41,796 nt of DNA from an uncultured Actinomycetes bacterium (GCA_903960135.1 CAJBZP010000001.1:1-41796), one strand, 5' to 3'. Positions 7,002 to 15,438 are shown, counted from the stretch's first letter. Program-made: numbers and translations. Notes: a model not told the origin generated them from the letters alone.

Positions 7002-8348
7002 CTAACGAACCGAGGCGGCCTTGGCCAAGGCGCGGGCCTCGGCGTCGGGCGTGGTGGGGAGAGGCTCCGCCAACGTCACGTATAGGAACTGCGTGGGCAC
7101 GCCGGTTGGCGTGATCTTCCCGCTCTTGGCGTCGTACGCGAATGAGAAGTCGTTGTCGTTGATGAATGCCAGAGTGTTCGAGTTCTCCACGGCCATACCC
7201 TCGACCTTCTTCGGCATCTCCGGGACCGACGAACTCTGGAATATGACCGACTTGAACGGCATCAGCGCCACGATGTTCGAATCCGTCGGCTTGAGGCTCT
7301 CCATGGACGGCGTGGTGGTCAGGCTGTCGTAGGACGTTCCAAGGATCGACTGACCCGGGCTCAGGGTCACCTGGGCTACGAGGAAGGCGTTGTCGGTCCG
7401 CTCCTGGACGAGCATGCGGCTGTCGTCGAGCGCCACCATGGCGGAGAGCTTCAGCTCAGTAGTCTTCGTCGTGCTGGGATCAACAGTGGCGGGCGCCTCG
7501 AATCGGTAGACCCACTCGCCGTCGATGGTGCCCTTCGCAAGGTCCATGCGTAGGATGCGCGTCTGCAAAGAGGCGTCGCCCGTCTTCTTGTCCGGGTTGA
7601 GCAGCGGGCTCTGCAGCCCAATGAACAGGTACTTCTCGCTGGGCGAGAGAGCCACACCCTCGAAGCCTCGGTTCGCCTTGCGAGTCAGCAAGATGCCAGG
7701 CAGCGTCGCTGAGATGGGATAGGCGGCACCGGTGCCCTTCCAGCCCTCTGGGACGATCCTCTTCTTCACCACACCGTCGGGGCCCACCTGGACGATAGAC
7801 GGCGCGTACTCATCGACGAGCCAGAAGTCGCCGTTCTTGGTGCGCACCACGCCCTCGGTGTCGAGGCCGTTCACGTTGTAGGCGATGGCCACGCCCGCCT
7901 CGTTCGTCGGGACCGAGTCATACCCGACAACGTTCGGCAGGCCGGTGGCACCGACGCCCTTGGCGGACTGCACGGCGATCTTCTGGGTGATCTGCGCCGT
8001 CGAACCGCTGACCTTGATCTTCATGATTAGGGGCGTGAACGTCGGCACTGGGAAACCGGTCCCCGCGGAGCCGTCCTTCAGCACGGTGTCGTTGTTCGGG
8101 CCGCGATCGGTCACCACCCAGTACTCGCCGGGCAGCCCGGGCGCGCGGTAGAGGTCCGAGCCGTAGCCACCGAGCAGGATGCCGAAATCGTTGCCGACCG
8201 ACCCCGGAAGCGCCGAGTTCGACGCTGCGGCAAGGCCCTCGGAGGGGAACACGTAGACGCTCACCCCGGAGGTAACCGCCATCGCGGGCACGGCGGCGGC
8301 GGCCAGGGCCGCGACGGTGAGTCCTACTATCCCGATACGAACACTCAT
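7002..8348 (-). CDS. Secreted esterase-like protein of the phytase family
   Basis: This 448-residue protein starts with a signal peptide (hydrophobic core VGLTVAALAAAAVPAMA, probable cleavage after AMA). The mature part matches the esterase-like activity of phytase family (PF13449 type). It shows YGSDLYR then YWVVTDRGPN, GLDTEGVVRTKNGDFWLVDEY, NRGFEGVALSPSEKYLFIGL, and near the end KKVEGMAVENSNTLAFINDND. These DxG/EG motifs recur in the six-bladed fold of the family and probably bind metal. It likely acts outside the cell on phosphate or carboxyl esters; the substrate is unknown. It lies just outside the right end of the island and appears monocistronic. Confidence 0.8.
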   Translation of the reverse strand: MSVRIGIVGLTVAALAAAAVPAMAVTSGVSVYVFPSEGLAAASNSALPGSVGNDFGILLGGYGSDLYRAPGLPGEYWVVTDRGPNNDTVLKDGSAGTGFPVPTFTPLIMKIKVSGSTAQITQKIAVQSAKGVGATGLPNVVGYDSVPTNEAGVAIAYNVNGLDTEGVVRTKNGDFWLVDEYAPSIVQVGPDGVVKKRIVPEGWKGTGAAYPISATLPGILLTRKANRGFEGVALSPSEKYLFIGLQSPLLNPDKKTGDASLQTRILRMDLAKGTIDGEWVYRFEAPATVDPSTTKTTELKLSAMVALDDSRMLVQERTDNAFLVAQVTLSPGQSILGTSYDSLTTTPSMESLKPTDSNIVALMPFKSVIFQSSSVPEMPKKVEGMAVENSNTLAFINDNDFSFAYDAKSGKITPTGVPTQFLYVTLAEPLPTTPDAEARALAKAASVR

Positions 8349-8429
8349 GGATCATCCTTTGCTCAGAGGTCGAATTGTCTAGCGAATCGGAAGCGCACGA
8401 ACACCGTGTGTTGACCGGGAGGCGAGCGG

Positions 8430-8654
8430 GTGATCGTCGGATGAATAGTCGGCGGCAGAGCGGACAGACGCCGGGAAGTTCTGGGCATGGATGTCGGTGA
8501 CAGTGAGGACGAGGAGTTTTGGACCCCGTTCTGTCGCGGCCTCAAAGCTCGCGGGCTGGGCGGCGTGCAGCTGGTCATCTCTGATGCCCACTACGGGCTC
8601 AAGCACGCAATCGCAGCGGCCCTAGCCACCACCCGCCTAGCCAGGCATCCCTAG
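8430..8654 (+). pseudogene. IS256-family (Mutator-type) transposase remnant
   Basis: Translated on the plus strand, this stretch reads RREVLGMDVGDSEDEEFW, then a PFCRGLKARGLGGVQ segment and LVISDAHYGLKHAIAAALA. This is the central catalytic region of IS256-type transposases, including the DAH aspartate. There is an in-frame TGA at 8442. Homology ends after AIAAALA, followed by an unrelated tail to a TAG at 8652. Only about 70 codons of the usual 400 remain and no terminal inverted repeats are visible, so it is a dead fragment marking past transposition here. Confidence 0.8.
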
Positions 8655-8677
8655 CATTTATGTGCAAGGTTGCTCTC

Positions 8678-9679
8678 ATGGCTACAACGGTGACGGAAAT
8701 CCTGAACAACGCATCCCGCAATTGTGGTCCGGGCGAGATCCTCTGGTCCATCCGAAGTTCATCAGGTGGATCCGACATCTCCTACGGGGATACCGACAGA
8801 CCTTTCTTCATTGCCAGCGCAACCAAGCTTTACGTCACGGCGATCTTGGCGCAGCTTCGCAATGAGGGCGTACTAAGTTGGGAATCACCGATCGCCCAAC
8901 TCCTTCCTGAACTTTCGATCAGTGGGCTCGTAGGCGATGCGACCGTGCGCGAGGTTATGGCCCACACGTCGGGGTTGGGCGACTACTTTGAGGCCAAGCG
9001 TGATGACGGCCTGCCCACCTTTGATCGAATCGTTTCTGGTGATTTCGGCTGGGATGTGAATGACGTCGTCACCTGGACGCACCATGTGCCATCCGGAGTT
9101 CGAGGGAAGTCCCTGTACTCGGATACGGGTTATCAATTGCTCGGAGCACTCATCGAACGGCTTGACCGACGTTCATTCGAGCAGTCCGTACGCACTCGCA
9201 TCGTCGAGCCCCTGAGTATGGGCAATACGTACGTCTTCTCTCGTAACACGATGGAACGCTTTGACTCCATCGCCCCCTTCTTCAATGGAGATGCCCAGCT
9301 TCGTATCCCGTTGGCCATGGCTTCGGTTCAGGCCGACGGTGGCATCGTAAGCACACTGAACGATGGGCATACGTTCATAGATGCTTTCTTTGCGGGTCGA
9401 CTCTTCCCGGCTCCGTTGATGACTGAGATCGCCATGGACTGGCACCGAATTTTCCGACCACTCGAATATGGCACCGGGATCATGCGGTTCAAACTCCCCC
9501 GAGTCTTCACGGGATTCAGGAGCGTTCCGGCTTTCATCGGCCATTCAGGCGCCACCGGGACCGTGATGTATCGGTGCCCGGAACGCCAGCTCACCGTTGT
9601 CGGGACGATCAATCAGGTTCGAAAGAGGAGCATGCCTTACCGATTGATGGTGCGCACGGCCCTGGCACATTCGGGCTAG
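8678..9679 (+). CDS. Serine hydrolase, class C beta-lactamase/PBP4-like family
   Basis: This 333-residue protein carries the penicillin-binding/beta-lactamase motifs: S47-A-T-K50 for SxxK with the nucleophile serine, Y147-S-D for YxN/YSD, and H289-S-G for the third (KTG-equivalent) motif. No signal peptide is evident, so it may be cytoplasmic, as for many esterase or peptidase members of this family. The ATG at 8678 is preferred over 8660 because AAGG stands 9-12 bases upstream of it. Such proteins act as D-aminopeptidases, esterases or carboxypeptidases. An antibiotic-resistance role cannot be assumed. Confidence 0.8.
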   Translation: MATTVTEILNNASRNCGPGEILWSIRSSSGGSDISYGDTDRPFFIASATKLYVTAILAQLRNEGVLSWESPIAQLLPELSISGLVGDATVREVMAHTSGLGDYFEAKRDDGLPTFDRIVSGDFGWDVNDVVTWTHHVPSGVRGKSLYSDTGYQLLGALIERLDRRSFEQSVRTRIVEPLSMGNTYVFSRNTMERFDSIAPFFNGDAQLRIPLAMASVQADGGIVSTLNDGHTFIDAFFAGRLFPAPLMTEIAMDWHRIFRPLEYGTGIMRFKLPRVFTGFRSVPAFIGHSGATGTVMYRCPERQLTVVGTINQVRKRSMPYRLMVRTALAHSG

Positions 9680-10023
9680 GTGCTTGGCCAACGAGGTGGT
9701 TGGTGTGATTCCCCTTAAGCACATTGCGCACACCTGCATTTTCTACACTGGGTGCTTGTGGACGGCAGACATTAACAGCCACTCGCCGGCCGGTACCGAC
9801 TCGCCGAATCATTGTCCGGTGCGCATGCGACCTATGAATTGCACACCGGCGTACTCACCGAAGACAGGGCCAGATACCCCTACGGCTGGGGCGCACTTGT
9901 CTCGTGCACGGGTGCCGACGATCGGCTCGGAACGGCACATGATTTTAATCCTGAGTGGTTTCCCATGATCAAGGACTAGTGCACGTCGCTCTTGGTCACG
10001 CCTAGAGCCTGTAGGATTAAATA
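9680..10023. other. Non-coding gap with an orphan coding-like scrap (9776-9979)
   Basis: No convincing intact gene lies here. On the plus strand, 9776-9979 is an open frame of 67 sense codons ending in TAG and preceded by an in-frame TAA. Its translation looks protein-like (RYPYGWGALVSCTG, then AHDFNPEWFPMIKD), but there is no good start codon or ribosome-binding site. It may be the 3' remnant of a lost gene. I do not recognise the family. Confidence 0.35.
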
Positions 10024-11511
10024 ATGCGCAAATCCCTAACATTCCTGACGGTGCCCTTGGTAGTGGCCTCATCGCTCATTTATTCACCGGCCAACGCAGC
10101 ACCTGCCACCGCTTGGGCTCCTACCGCACAGCACCTGGCATCTACCTCAACTCACATGCTGTCGCGGGACGAGGTACCGATGTCCCTAGACCTGAGTCCG
10201 GGGTGGGGTTTCACCAGCAAAAGCGGCTACCCCTTAGCCCTTAACTTGTGCACTTTTGGTGGCCAGCCAATCATGGCACCTCCGGTCACATCCATGTATC
10301 AGGTGATACTTGGAGAGTCCAAGCCAATCAGTTCCCGGACGGCGTTAACACAATCGGTTTGGGTGCACAAGAGTGAGCGCGCTGCACTAGATGCATTGGC
10401 CAATATCAGCACGGATGGCGAAAAGTGCTCAGCAAAACATGTAGCCGATGGGTTGGAAATTTCCAACGATGAGAATTATACCTTCATCTTGCAAAGCGGA
10501 TCCGCAATTTTGTCTCTCAACTACACCGTTCCTGCGGGCCGAACACTGACTGCTGAGCTAAAGCAGGAGGTTCGAAAACTTGCTAAGAACCTTTCGGTTA
10601 AGTGGGCAGCCCCGGCCGGAACCGAGAAGTTTTTTGATCCTTCCGCAAGCGGTGCCGAGCTCGCGCAGGCATTCTTCTCACTACTTCAATCGGCCAGCAC
10701 GCCGATTGAGGTACTGACCGTGACCCCAGCACAATCTCGCAAGCTGCAGAAGGTAGTGCGCCCATTTCTAGATCCCGCCTTTCAATTGGTGCGCGCAAAT
10801 GGTGAGCGCTACTTGGCAAGCAACTACATACCCTCTGACACTGGCGAGTTCGAGATCGACAACGTGGTGGCGACTGCACCCACCGCTGGCCTCATCGTTG
10901 CCAGATATCGAATCAGAACGCCCGGTGCGACGACTCCCGACAGTGGCTTGCTTCTCAGCGATGACTACAAACCACGCCTAACTACCTTTCGCTGGGATGA
11001 GTCAACGAACAGGTGGGCCTTAGTGAGTCACGCGAATTTCAACTCCCCGGTGGCAGCAATTTGCAATCAGGAGTTAATTAAGGTTGCCGCGGAGTCACCT
11101 CGAACTAGCACCAGCGACGTCGCGCTCGGCGAATCACTCGTTCGTGCATGGAGGGACACCACCTTGGGAGTTTCCGGTGTGACAGTGCGACACCCGGCGA
11201 ATCAGATCCAACTCGCCGATGGCCGTGGCTGGCCGACCACCGACGGTGCGCCCATTAAGTGGTCACCGGCGAGTGCGTATGCCGTAGAAGACATCGCTAT
11301 TACCCGCAATGGCAACCTCTTGGTGGCCTCGTATGACGCCGTCTCCTCTGGCCTAGTGCTGGAGGGCGACACGTACCGTCCGAAGGCTGCGCCGAGACTA
11401 CTGACTTACATTCAAACTGCCGAAGGTAAATGGGAGCTGCTAGCCCTCGGGAACTTCAATGTCCCGGAAGGTATCCCGCAGGGGGTGGCCTGCGTCGGAT
11501 CGAGTTCCTGA
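10024..11511 (+). CDS. Secreted protein of unknown function with duplicated C-terminal domain
   Basis: This 495-residue product has a clear signal peptide (MRKSLTFLTVPLVVASSLIY, cleavage probably at ANA-AP). Residues about 30-195 resemble periplasmic sensor-like domains of actinobacteria, with two cysteines (LNLCTF and EKCSAK) that could pair. The remainder contains two related halves: SGLLLSDDYKPRLTTFRW...WALVSHANFNSPVAAIC and SGLVLEGDTYRP...LLTYIQ...WELLALGNFNVP...VAC, each about 130 residues and reminiscent of NTF2/SnoaL-like folds. I cannot assign a function. It is flanked by remnants and appears monocistronic. Confidence 0.65.
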   Translation: MRKSLTFLTVPLVVASSLIYSPANAAPATAWAPTAQHLASTSTHMLSRDEVPMSLDLSPGWGFTSKSGYPLALNLCTFGGQPIMAPPVTSMYQVILGESKPISSRTALTQSVWVHKSERAALDALANISTDGEKCSAKHVADGLEISNDENYTFILQSGSAILSLNYTVPAGRTLTAELKQEVRKLAKNLSVKWAAPAGTEKFFDPSASGAELAQAFFSLLQSASTPIEVLTVTPAQSRKLQKVVRPFLDPAFQLVRANGERYLASNYIPSDTGEFEIDNVVATAPTAGLIVARYRIRTPGATTPDSGLLLSDDYKPRLTTFRWDESTNRWALVSHANFNSPVAAICNQELIKVAAESPRTSTSDVALGESLVRAWRDTTLGVSGVTVRHPANQIQLADGRGWPTTDGAPIKWSPASAYAVEDIAITRNGNLLVASYDAVSSGLVLEGDTYRPKAAPRLLTYIQTAEGKWELLALGNFNVPEGIPQGVACVGSSS

Positions 11512-11600
11512 AGGCGATTGGCGTGGTTAGTGCGCACTGGCACATTGCTGCTTTGTGGTGGTCGCACCACCCACGCGCTTAGCTCCTCAGTAGTGACTTT

Positions 11601-11980
11601 CTAGGCCAGTGACGTTGCAATATTCGGATACACCTGAATCACCGTCAGCCCAACCACATTCGCGATTGCCGCAAAGTACCGGTCGCAGGCCAACACGGCT
11701 GAATCCGTCCGCATCGCCATAGCCGAAATGAGGCATCCCGTTAACCCCCTGGGGATTATTCCTGAGCGACGGCAGGCACCGTAGATTTGTGCCGCTGCTG
11801 CAAAATCACTTGCCGGATCAATCCCGAGCCAATCGACACAAGGCACAAGACTGCGCACTAGGTCGTAGTCCTGATCACTTCTAGCACCGGCGAGGAGTTC
11901 CATCAGCACAGGCTGAGTAGCGGCGATTTTTGTGCCACTTGCGATGAGCTCCGCGAACTCCCGCCCACGCCCGGCGCCCT
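11601..11980 (-). pseudogene. Frameshifted VapC-like PIN-domain toxin (main part)
   Basis: The downstream frame encodes RGREFAELIASGTKIAATQP, then VLMELLAGARSDQDYDLVR and GLTGCLISAMAMRTDSAVL, then ACDRYFAAIA, the body of a VapC ribonuclease. The PIN N-terminus (VILADSAVWVDLLR, with the first catalytic Asp) lies upstream in another frame, so a one-base shift falls between about 11962 and 11975. The third acidic position, usually TDCLIA in this family, reads TGCLIS, so an active-site Asp appears to be lost. Both changes indicate an inactive toxin. Confidence 0.7.
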
Positions 11981-12181
11981 AAGGAGATCTACCCAGACAG
12001 CTGAGTCAGCGAGGATCACGAGGGCCGGTGTCGGACAGAAGCTCAAAGTCGGAGATCTCACCGAACAGGCGGCGGCCCGCTCGCGGCTCATCGGCTGCCC
12101 CGCCAGATGACGAAGGGCATAGTCGACCGCTTCCCGCTTAGTCGAGAGTCGAAAGTGCCCCACATGTTGCTGCCCATACAC
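11962..12181 (-). pseudogene. Frameshifted VapB-like antitoxin plus VapC N-terminus
   Basis: The frame from 12181 reads GHFRLSTKREAVDYALRHL then AGQPMSRERAA, the conserved VapB core. A sequence that looks like its natural C-terminus (RLFGEISDFELLSDTGPRDP, stop TGA) is found one frame over, consistent with loss of a single base near 12065-12080. That TGA overlaps the VapC start region GTGATCCTCGCTGACTC, the normal arrangement for a vapBC operon. The original N-terminal strand of VapB is also poorly preserved. Confidence 0.65.
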
Positions 12182-12393
12182 CTCATTGGTCGATAGAACC
12201 GGACACCCTCAATTCCCTCTCACCCCAAGGCATTGCGGCCACCGGCGGCATCCGGGGAAGTTCATCCGTTCTTCACCTGGCTGCCATCGCTAGATAAACC
12301 TGCGGAAACCCAGGAATCAGATCATCTAATTACTTCCCCACCAAGCTGTCCGCGCAGTAGCGACAGATCGACGACTATCGATGGGGAGACATC

Positions 12394-12537
12394 ATGATTA
12401 ATGCAGATCTGGTTTGCCCCCTATGTCATACCGTTGACTTTGAGGTGACCCGAAACGAGACCCACGGATTCATCGTGTTGTGCAATGAATGCGGGTATGC
12501 AATCGGCGCAACGCTCCAGCATCTTCTCGCTGGCTAG
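12394..12537 (+). CDS. 47-residue zinc-ribbon protein
   Basis: A short gene with a strong Shine-Dalgarno (GGGGAG six bases before ATG) encodes MINADLVCPLCHTVDFEV, a 13-residue linker and FIVLCNECGYAIGATLQHLL. Two CxxC knuckles 21 residues apart form a minimal zinc ribbon. Its function is unknown; small ribbons of this type often bind nucleic acid or a protein partner. The TAG stop is followed in the same frame by 77 further open codons with protein-like composition, so it may once have been the head of a longer protein. Confidence 0.55.
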   Translation: MINADLVCPLCHTVDFEVTRNETHGFIVLCNECGYAIGATLQHLLAG

Positions 12538-12771
12538 GACAACCTGCCGCTGACAAAGCACCCATCGGCGGGTGCGGATCACTTCAGTTGGGGGCTGGAA
12601 GTCTCGCTACTTATGCGCGAGGGGATCGCACTTTACAACTCGTACGACAATGTTAATGAACAGGATCCATTTGATGGTCACGAAGGGGAAGACTGGGGAA
12701 CTACTCCACATCAGGTCTTCTTGACTTACGACCTTCCTGCGATCGGCAATGAATTCGTTCGGAGCTCCTGA
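12538..12771 (+). pseudogene. Open frame continuing in register after the zinc-ribbon stop
   Basis: Directly after TAG the same frame runs to TGA at 12769-12771. The translation is rich in aromatic and acidic residues (SWGLEVSLLMREGIALYNSY, then DPFDGHEGEDWGTTPHQVFL and TYDLPAIGNEF). The only standard start codon is an ATG at 12613 with no clear ribosome-binding site. It may be a decayed gene, the second half of a protein split by a nonsense mutation, or a chance frame. I do not recognise the family. Confidence 0.35.
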
Positions 12772-12798
12772 GGCTTTGTAGCGCCGCGGAAATTACCG

Positions 12799-12825
12799 CT
12801 GATCCAGTTCCCAGACTCTAACGCC
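12799..12825 (+). repeat. 27-bp direct repeat, copy 1 (duplicated glucokinase 3' end)
   Basis: It is identical to 14656-14682. On the minus strand it encodes GVRVWELDQ in the glucokinase frame, but here it overlaps the last codon and stop of the FAD oxidase gene instead. Confidence 0.8.
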
Positions 12826-14371
12826 GTCGCCTTCCCTTAAGGCGGTCCAACAGGGGCGAGCCAAAAACTCCGCGGTTATCCAAACCGTCCCAGATTTCCA
12901 CCATCGGCTGGATCTCCTCCCGTACCCAGGAAAGCACTGATGCTTCGGTCCAAGGGCCATCAAGTGAGACGGCCCACGCCTTTGACCACTCCGGGCGCAG
13001 GCTGCCTGGGAAGCGCTGCCACAACCAGGCCTCGAACTCGGCGTAGAACTGCCACGCCATCGGCATGCTGGGTGTGGTCACCACGTCGAACCAGATGACA
13101 CGCTCGGAACCGTTGATGGGCAGCCCTGGGGAGAGCATCGCCGGCACGGCACCCGGCATCCCGAGTGCCTCCTCCCGATCGACATCGGTGACGCGCATCT
13201 CAAGGCAGCTGTTAATCGGGTCGTGGCCGGCATGCGCGTACTCGTGCAACATGCGGTCGAACTGCTCGGCCAGTGCATGGATCGCCTCTTGCACTCCCTC
13301 GCGCCGCACATGGACGGCGTACGCGAGGCTCACGACCCGCAGGGTGTCGTGTTGCACATACAGCAGCATGTTGCCCGAGGTGCCATGCCATTGCTGATCC
13401 GGCGGGGAGATGTGGCGCATCTCGGCCAGCACCGCCCGCTCGACGAGCGGCGTGAGCCACGGCAGGAGCGACAGCGACTTGGTGAAGAGCCCGGTGAAGG
13501 CCTCAGGCAAGTCTGGGGAGAGCCGTACCGTCAGCGGCTCGGTGACGCGTGGGCCCTCGATATAGGGCTCCTCAGTGAAGTGCTGTACGACGGGTGTCTC
13601 AGTGAAGGGGAACCACAGTGCCTGAACGCGGCCATGCTCTTCAACGAGCGCTTGCATGCTGCCTGCTTGAGCCGTCGGCCCATAGACCACCTGCCAGTTC
13701 GGGTACTCGACACGTCGGCCTACGAAGCAGTTCGGCACAACGCGCATGGTGACCGACAGGAGGTAGGCCGCACCCAGATGCACCAGCAGCGCGGCGGCCG
13801 CCGGCTCGTCGCGTCGAAATTCGCGGATGGCGTACGAGTCGCCGTCCGACACGATCGCCCGGAACCCGAGGACAAGATTGCTCATCGTGCCGTAGAGATC
13901 GCTCTGATCGGCGCGCTGGCGAACGCCTGCGCCATGAGCTCCGATCGCCAGCATCCCGCCGAGGCTGACATCGGGAACACCCGGGAAGTCCGGCCATGAC
14001 CACCCTGGCGCATCACTGGCGCCGCGGTTGTCAATGTTCTCCAACGCCTTAAGCGCCTCGGCAAGCGTGGTCCCCGCGCGGAACGTTGCAGCAGGCAGCG
14101 GCGCGTATGTGAAGTCCAAAAGGCCCGTCATCTGCGACTGGTCGATCGCGATGACGTTCTTCGCGTCCTCGAATGCGAGTGGCGACCACGTGTGAAAGGC
14201 CCCTACGGGCCTAACCCGATATCCGTGCTGGGCAGCCCAGCGCACGATGTCGAGAGCTTCATCGTCGGTGGTAGGCGTTGCCGTGAGAACGTCTTCGACG
14301 CTGATCATCTGAGACCAGTTCTCGTAGGTACGACGTTGCAGATCGTCGATATCCTTCACGCTGTCCCCCAC
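12818..14371 (-). CDS. FAD-dependent oxidase, class II cholesterol-oxidase-like
   Basis: This 517-residue protein has an N-terminal FAD_binding_4 (PCMH) domain, about residues 20-200. RVRPVGAFHTWSPL contains a histidine placed where related enzymes attach FAD covalently, followed by LDFTYAPLPAATFRAGTTLA and SLGGMLAIGAHGAGVRQ. The C-terminal half (WFPFTETPVVQHF, then EMRHISPPDQQWHGTSG and LEMRVTDVDRE) resembles the substrate-binding domain of Brevibacterium-type cholesterol oxidase and sugar oxidases. It probably oxidises an alcohol group with O2; the substrate is not predictable. No signal peptide is seen, unlike secreted cholesterol oxidases. The start is GTG. The stop codon lies inside copy 1 of a 27-bp repeat, and the gene is bracketed by both copies. 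Confidence 0.8.
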   Translation of the reverse strand: MGDSVKDIDDLQRRTYENWSQMISVEDVLTATPTTDDEALDIVRWAAQHGYRVRPVGAFHTWSPLAFEDAKNVIAIDQSQMTGLLDFTYAPLPAATFRAGTTLAEALKALENIDNRGASDAPGWSWPDFPGVPDVSLGGMLAIGAHGAGVRQRADQSDLYGTMSNLVLGFRAIVSDGDSYAIREFRRDEPAAAALLVHLGAAYLLSVTMRVVPNCFVGRRVEYPNWQVVYGPTAQAGSMQALVEEHGRVQALWFPFTETPVVQHFTEEPYIEGPRVTEPLTVRLSPDLPEAFTGLFTKSLSLLPWLTPLVERAVLAEMRHISPPDQQWHGTSGNMLLYVQHDTLRVVSLAYAVHVRREGVQEAIHALAEQFDRMLHEYAHAGHDPINSCLEMRVTDVDREEALGMPGAVPAMLSPGLPINGSERVIWFDVVTTPSMPMAWQFYAEFEAWLWQRFPGSLRPEWSKAWAVSLDGPWTEASVLSWVREEIQPMVEIWDGLDNRGVFGSPLLDRLKGRRRR

Positions 14372-14649
14372 ATGATTGAAAGTACTGGTTTGCTTGGTAA
14401 CGGTAGGCCGCTGATTTGGCGGCGCGGAAGTCGCGACACCGTGTACCCCTTATTGGACGCCGGCAAGATTGAGTGGGCGACCAACCCGATAGGAAAAATC
14501 ATGTGTCGTGGGACCGACAGCGCAGCGCCAACAAACTCCCGCGCTAAGCCCCAGCCCTCGCCTGGCACAGTCGTCCCAGCAATGAACCGGCGTCACGAAA
14601 TACCTGACATTTGTCGACCCCTAACCGTTTGCTGAACATGCGCGATCCC
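14372..14649. other. Intergenic stretch between glucokinase and FAD oxidase genes
   Basis: No convincing gene is present. A 70-codon minus-strand frame (14356-14568) overlaps the FAD oxidase start and has no family resemblance I can see. The segment lies within the block enclosed by the 27-bp repeats, so it probably arrived with the oxidase gene and carries its promoter. Confidence 0.5.
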
Positions 14650-15438
14650 TCACCCCTGATCCAGTTCCCAGACTCTAACGCCACCGATGATGCCTGCGGA
14701 GTTCGAGATGATCGTTGCCTTCGGACCAAATTGTGAATCCTTCAGCAACCGCGCGTTGCCGCCACCGATATAGATGTGATCGAACCAGAGCATCTCGGCG
14801 AAGATCTCGACGCAGGTTTGAACACGCTCGGTCCACTCGTCGTTCCCGATGTTCTTGAGTTCGACATTGCCCAAGGCTTTGTCAATGCTCAACTTCCTCG
14901 AAAATCTGCCGTGTGATAACTCCAGGTGCGGTAGCAGTTTTGATTCGTAGAAAAGAGCGGTGCCCACACCGGTCCCAAGGGTCATCACGAACTCAAGTCC
15001 ACCACCCTTGACAACCGCGCAGCCCTGCATGTCAGCGTCATTTACCACCTTCGTCGGCACCTCGAATGTCTTGGCAAGGGTGCCACCTAAGTCAAAGCCC
15101 GCCCATGCGGCAGTCAACTCCGGATCCGGATCACCGTCATATTCGCGGCGCGATAGTGACGGAACTTCGACCACATGGCCGCCCCGGACCAAGCCAGGGA
15201 AGCCAACCGAGGCGCGCTGCACATCACGCATCCCGCTGACTACTTGCTCAATTGTCGCGACCAAGGTGGCGGGCGGGCACGGGTAAGGCGTATCGATGCG
15301 AACGCGATCCATCACCATCTCGCCCTGCGGATTTAGCACAGACGCTTTGACACCCGAGCCACCAATATCAACGGCCAAGGTGCGGACATGGGCCGGCCAC
15401 GTGGTGGTGGTTTGGTTATTCATTAAGTCCCATTTCAC
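14650..15438 (-). CDS. ppgK: ROK-family polyphosphate glucokinase
   Basis: This 262-residue protein phosphorylates glucose using polyphosphate and/or ATP, by analogy with actinobacterial PPGK. Visible motifs are the N-terminal phosphate loop LAVDIGGSGVKASVL, GFPGLV, the catalytic aspartate in VVNDADMQG, the second phosphate motif TLGTGVGTALF, and LPHLELSHG for sugar binding. The zinc-binding CxCGxxGC cluster of other ROK kinases is absent, as is usual in this subgroup. GTG 15438 or ATG 15423 may be the start. It lies six bases after the sulfatase-fold gene, so it probably ends that operon. Its last codons are duplicated at 12799-12825. Confidence 0.82.
   Translation of the reverse strand: MKWDLMNNQTTTTWPAHVRTLAVDIGGSGVKASVLNPQGEMVMDRVRIDTPYPCPPATLVATIEQVVSGMRDVQRASVGFPGLVRGGHVVEVPSLSRREYDGDPDPELTAAWAGFDLGGTLAKTFEVPTKVVNDADMQGCAVVKGGGLEFVMTLGTGVGTALFYESKLLPHLELSHGRFSRKLSIDKALGNVELKNIGNDEWTERVQTCVEIFAEMLWFDHIYIGGGNARLLKDSQFGPKATIISNSAGIIGGVRVWELDQG
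14656..14682 (+). repeat. 27-bp direct repeat, copy 2 (native glucokinase 3' end)
   Basis: This copy encodes the natural C-terminus of the glucokinase (GVRVWELDQ, one Gly codon, then TGA). It is exactly repeated 1857 bp to the left, beyond the FAD oxidase gene. Confidence 0.8.

Noticed and set aside
11557-11571. Hairpin GGTGGT/ACCACC after the secreted protein gene
   Set aside because: The stem is only six base pairs and no T tract follows, so a terminator cannot be supported.
13223-13999. 258-codon open frame opposite the FAD oxidase gene
   Set aside because: The antisense frame follows the codon pattern of the oxidase, has no recognisable family and no ribosome-binding site; the oxidase itself is well supported.
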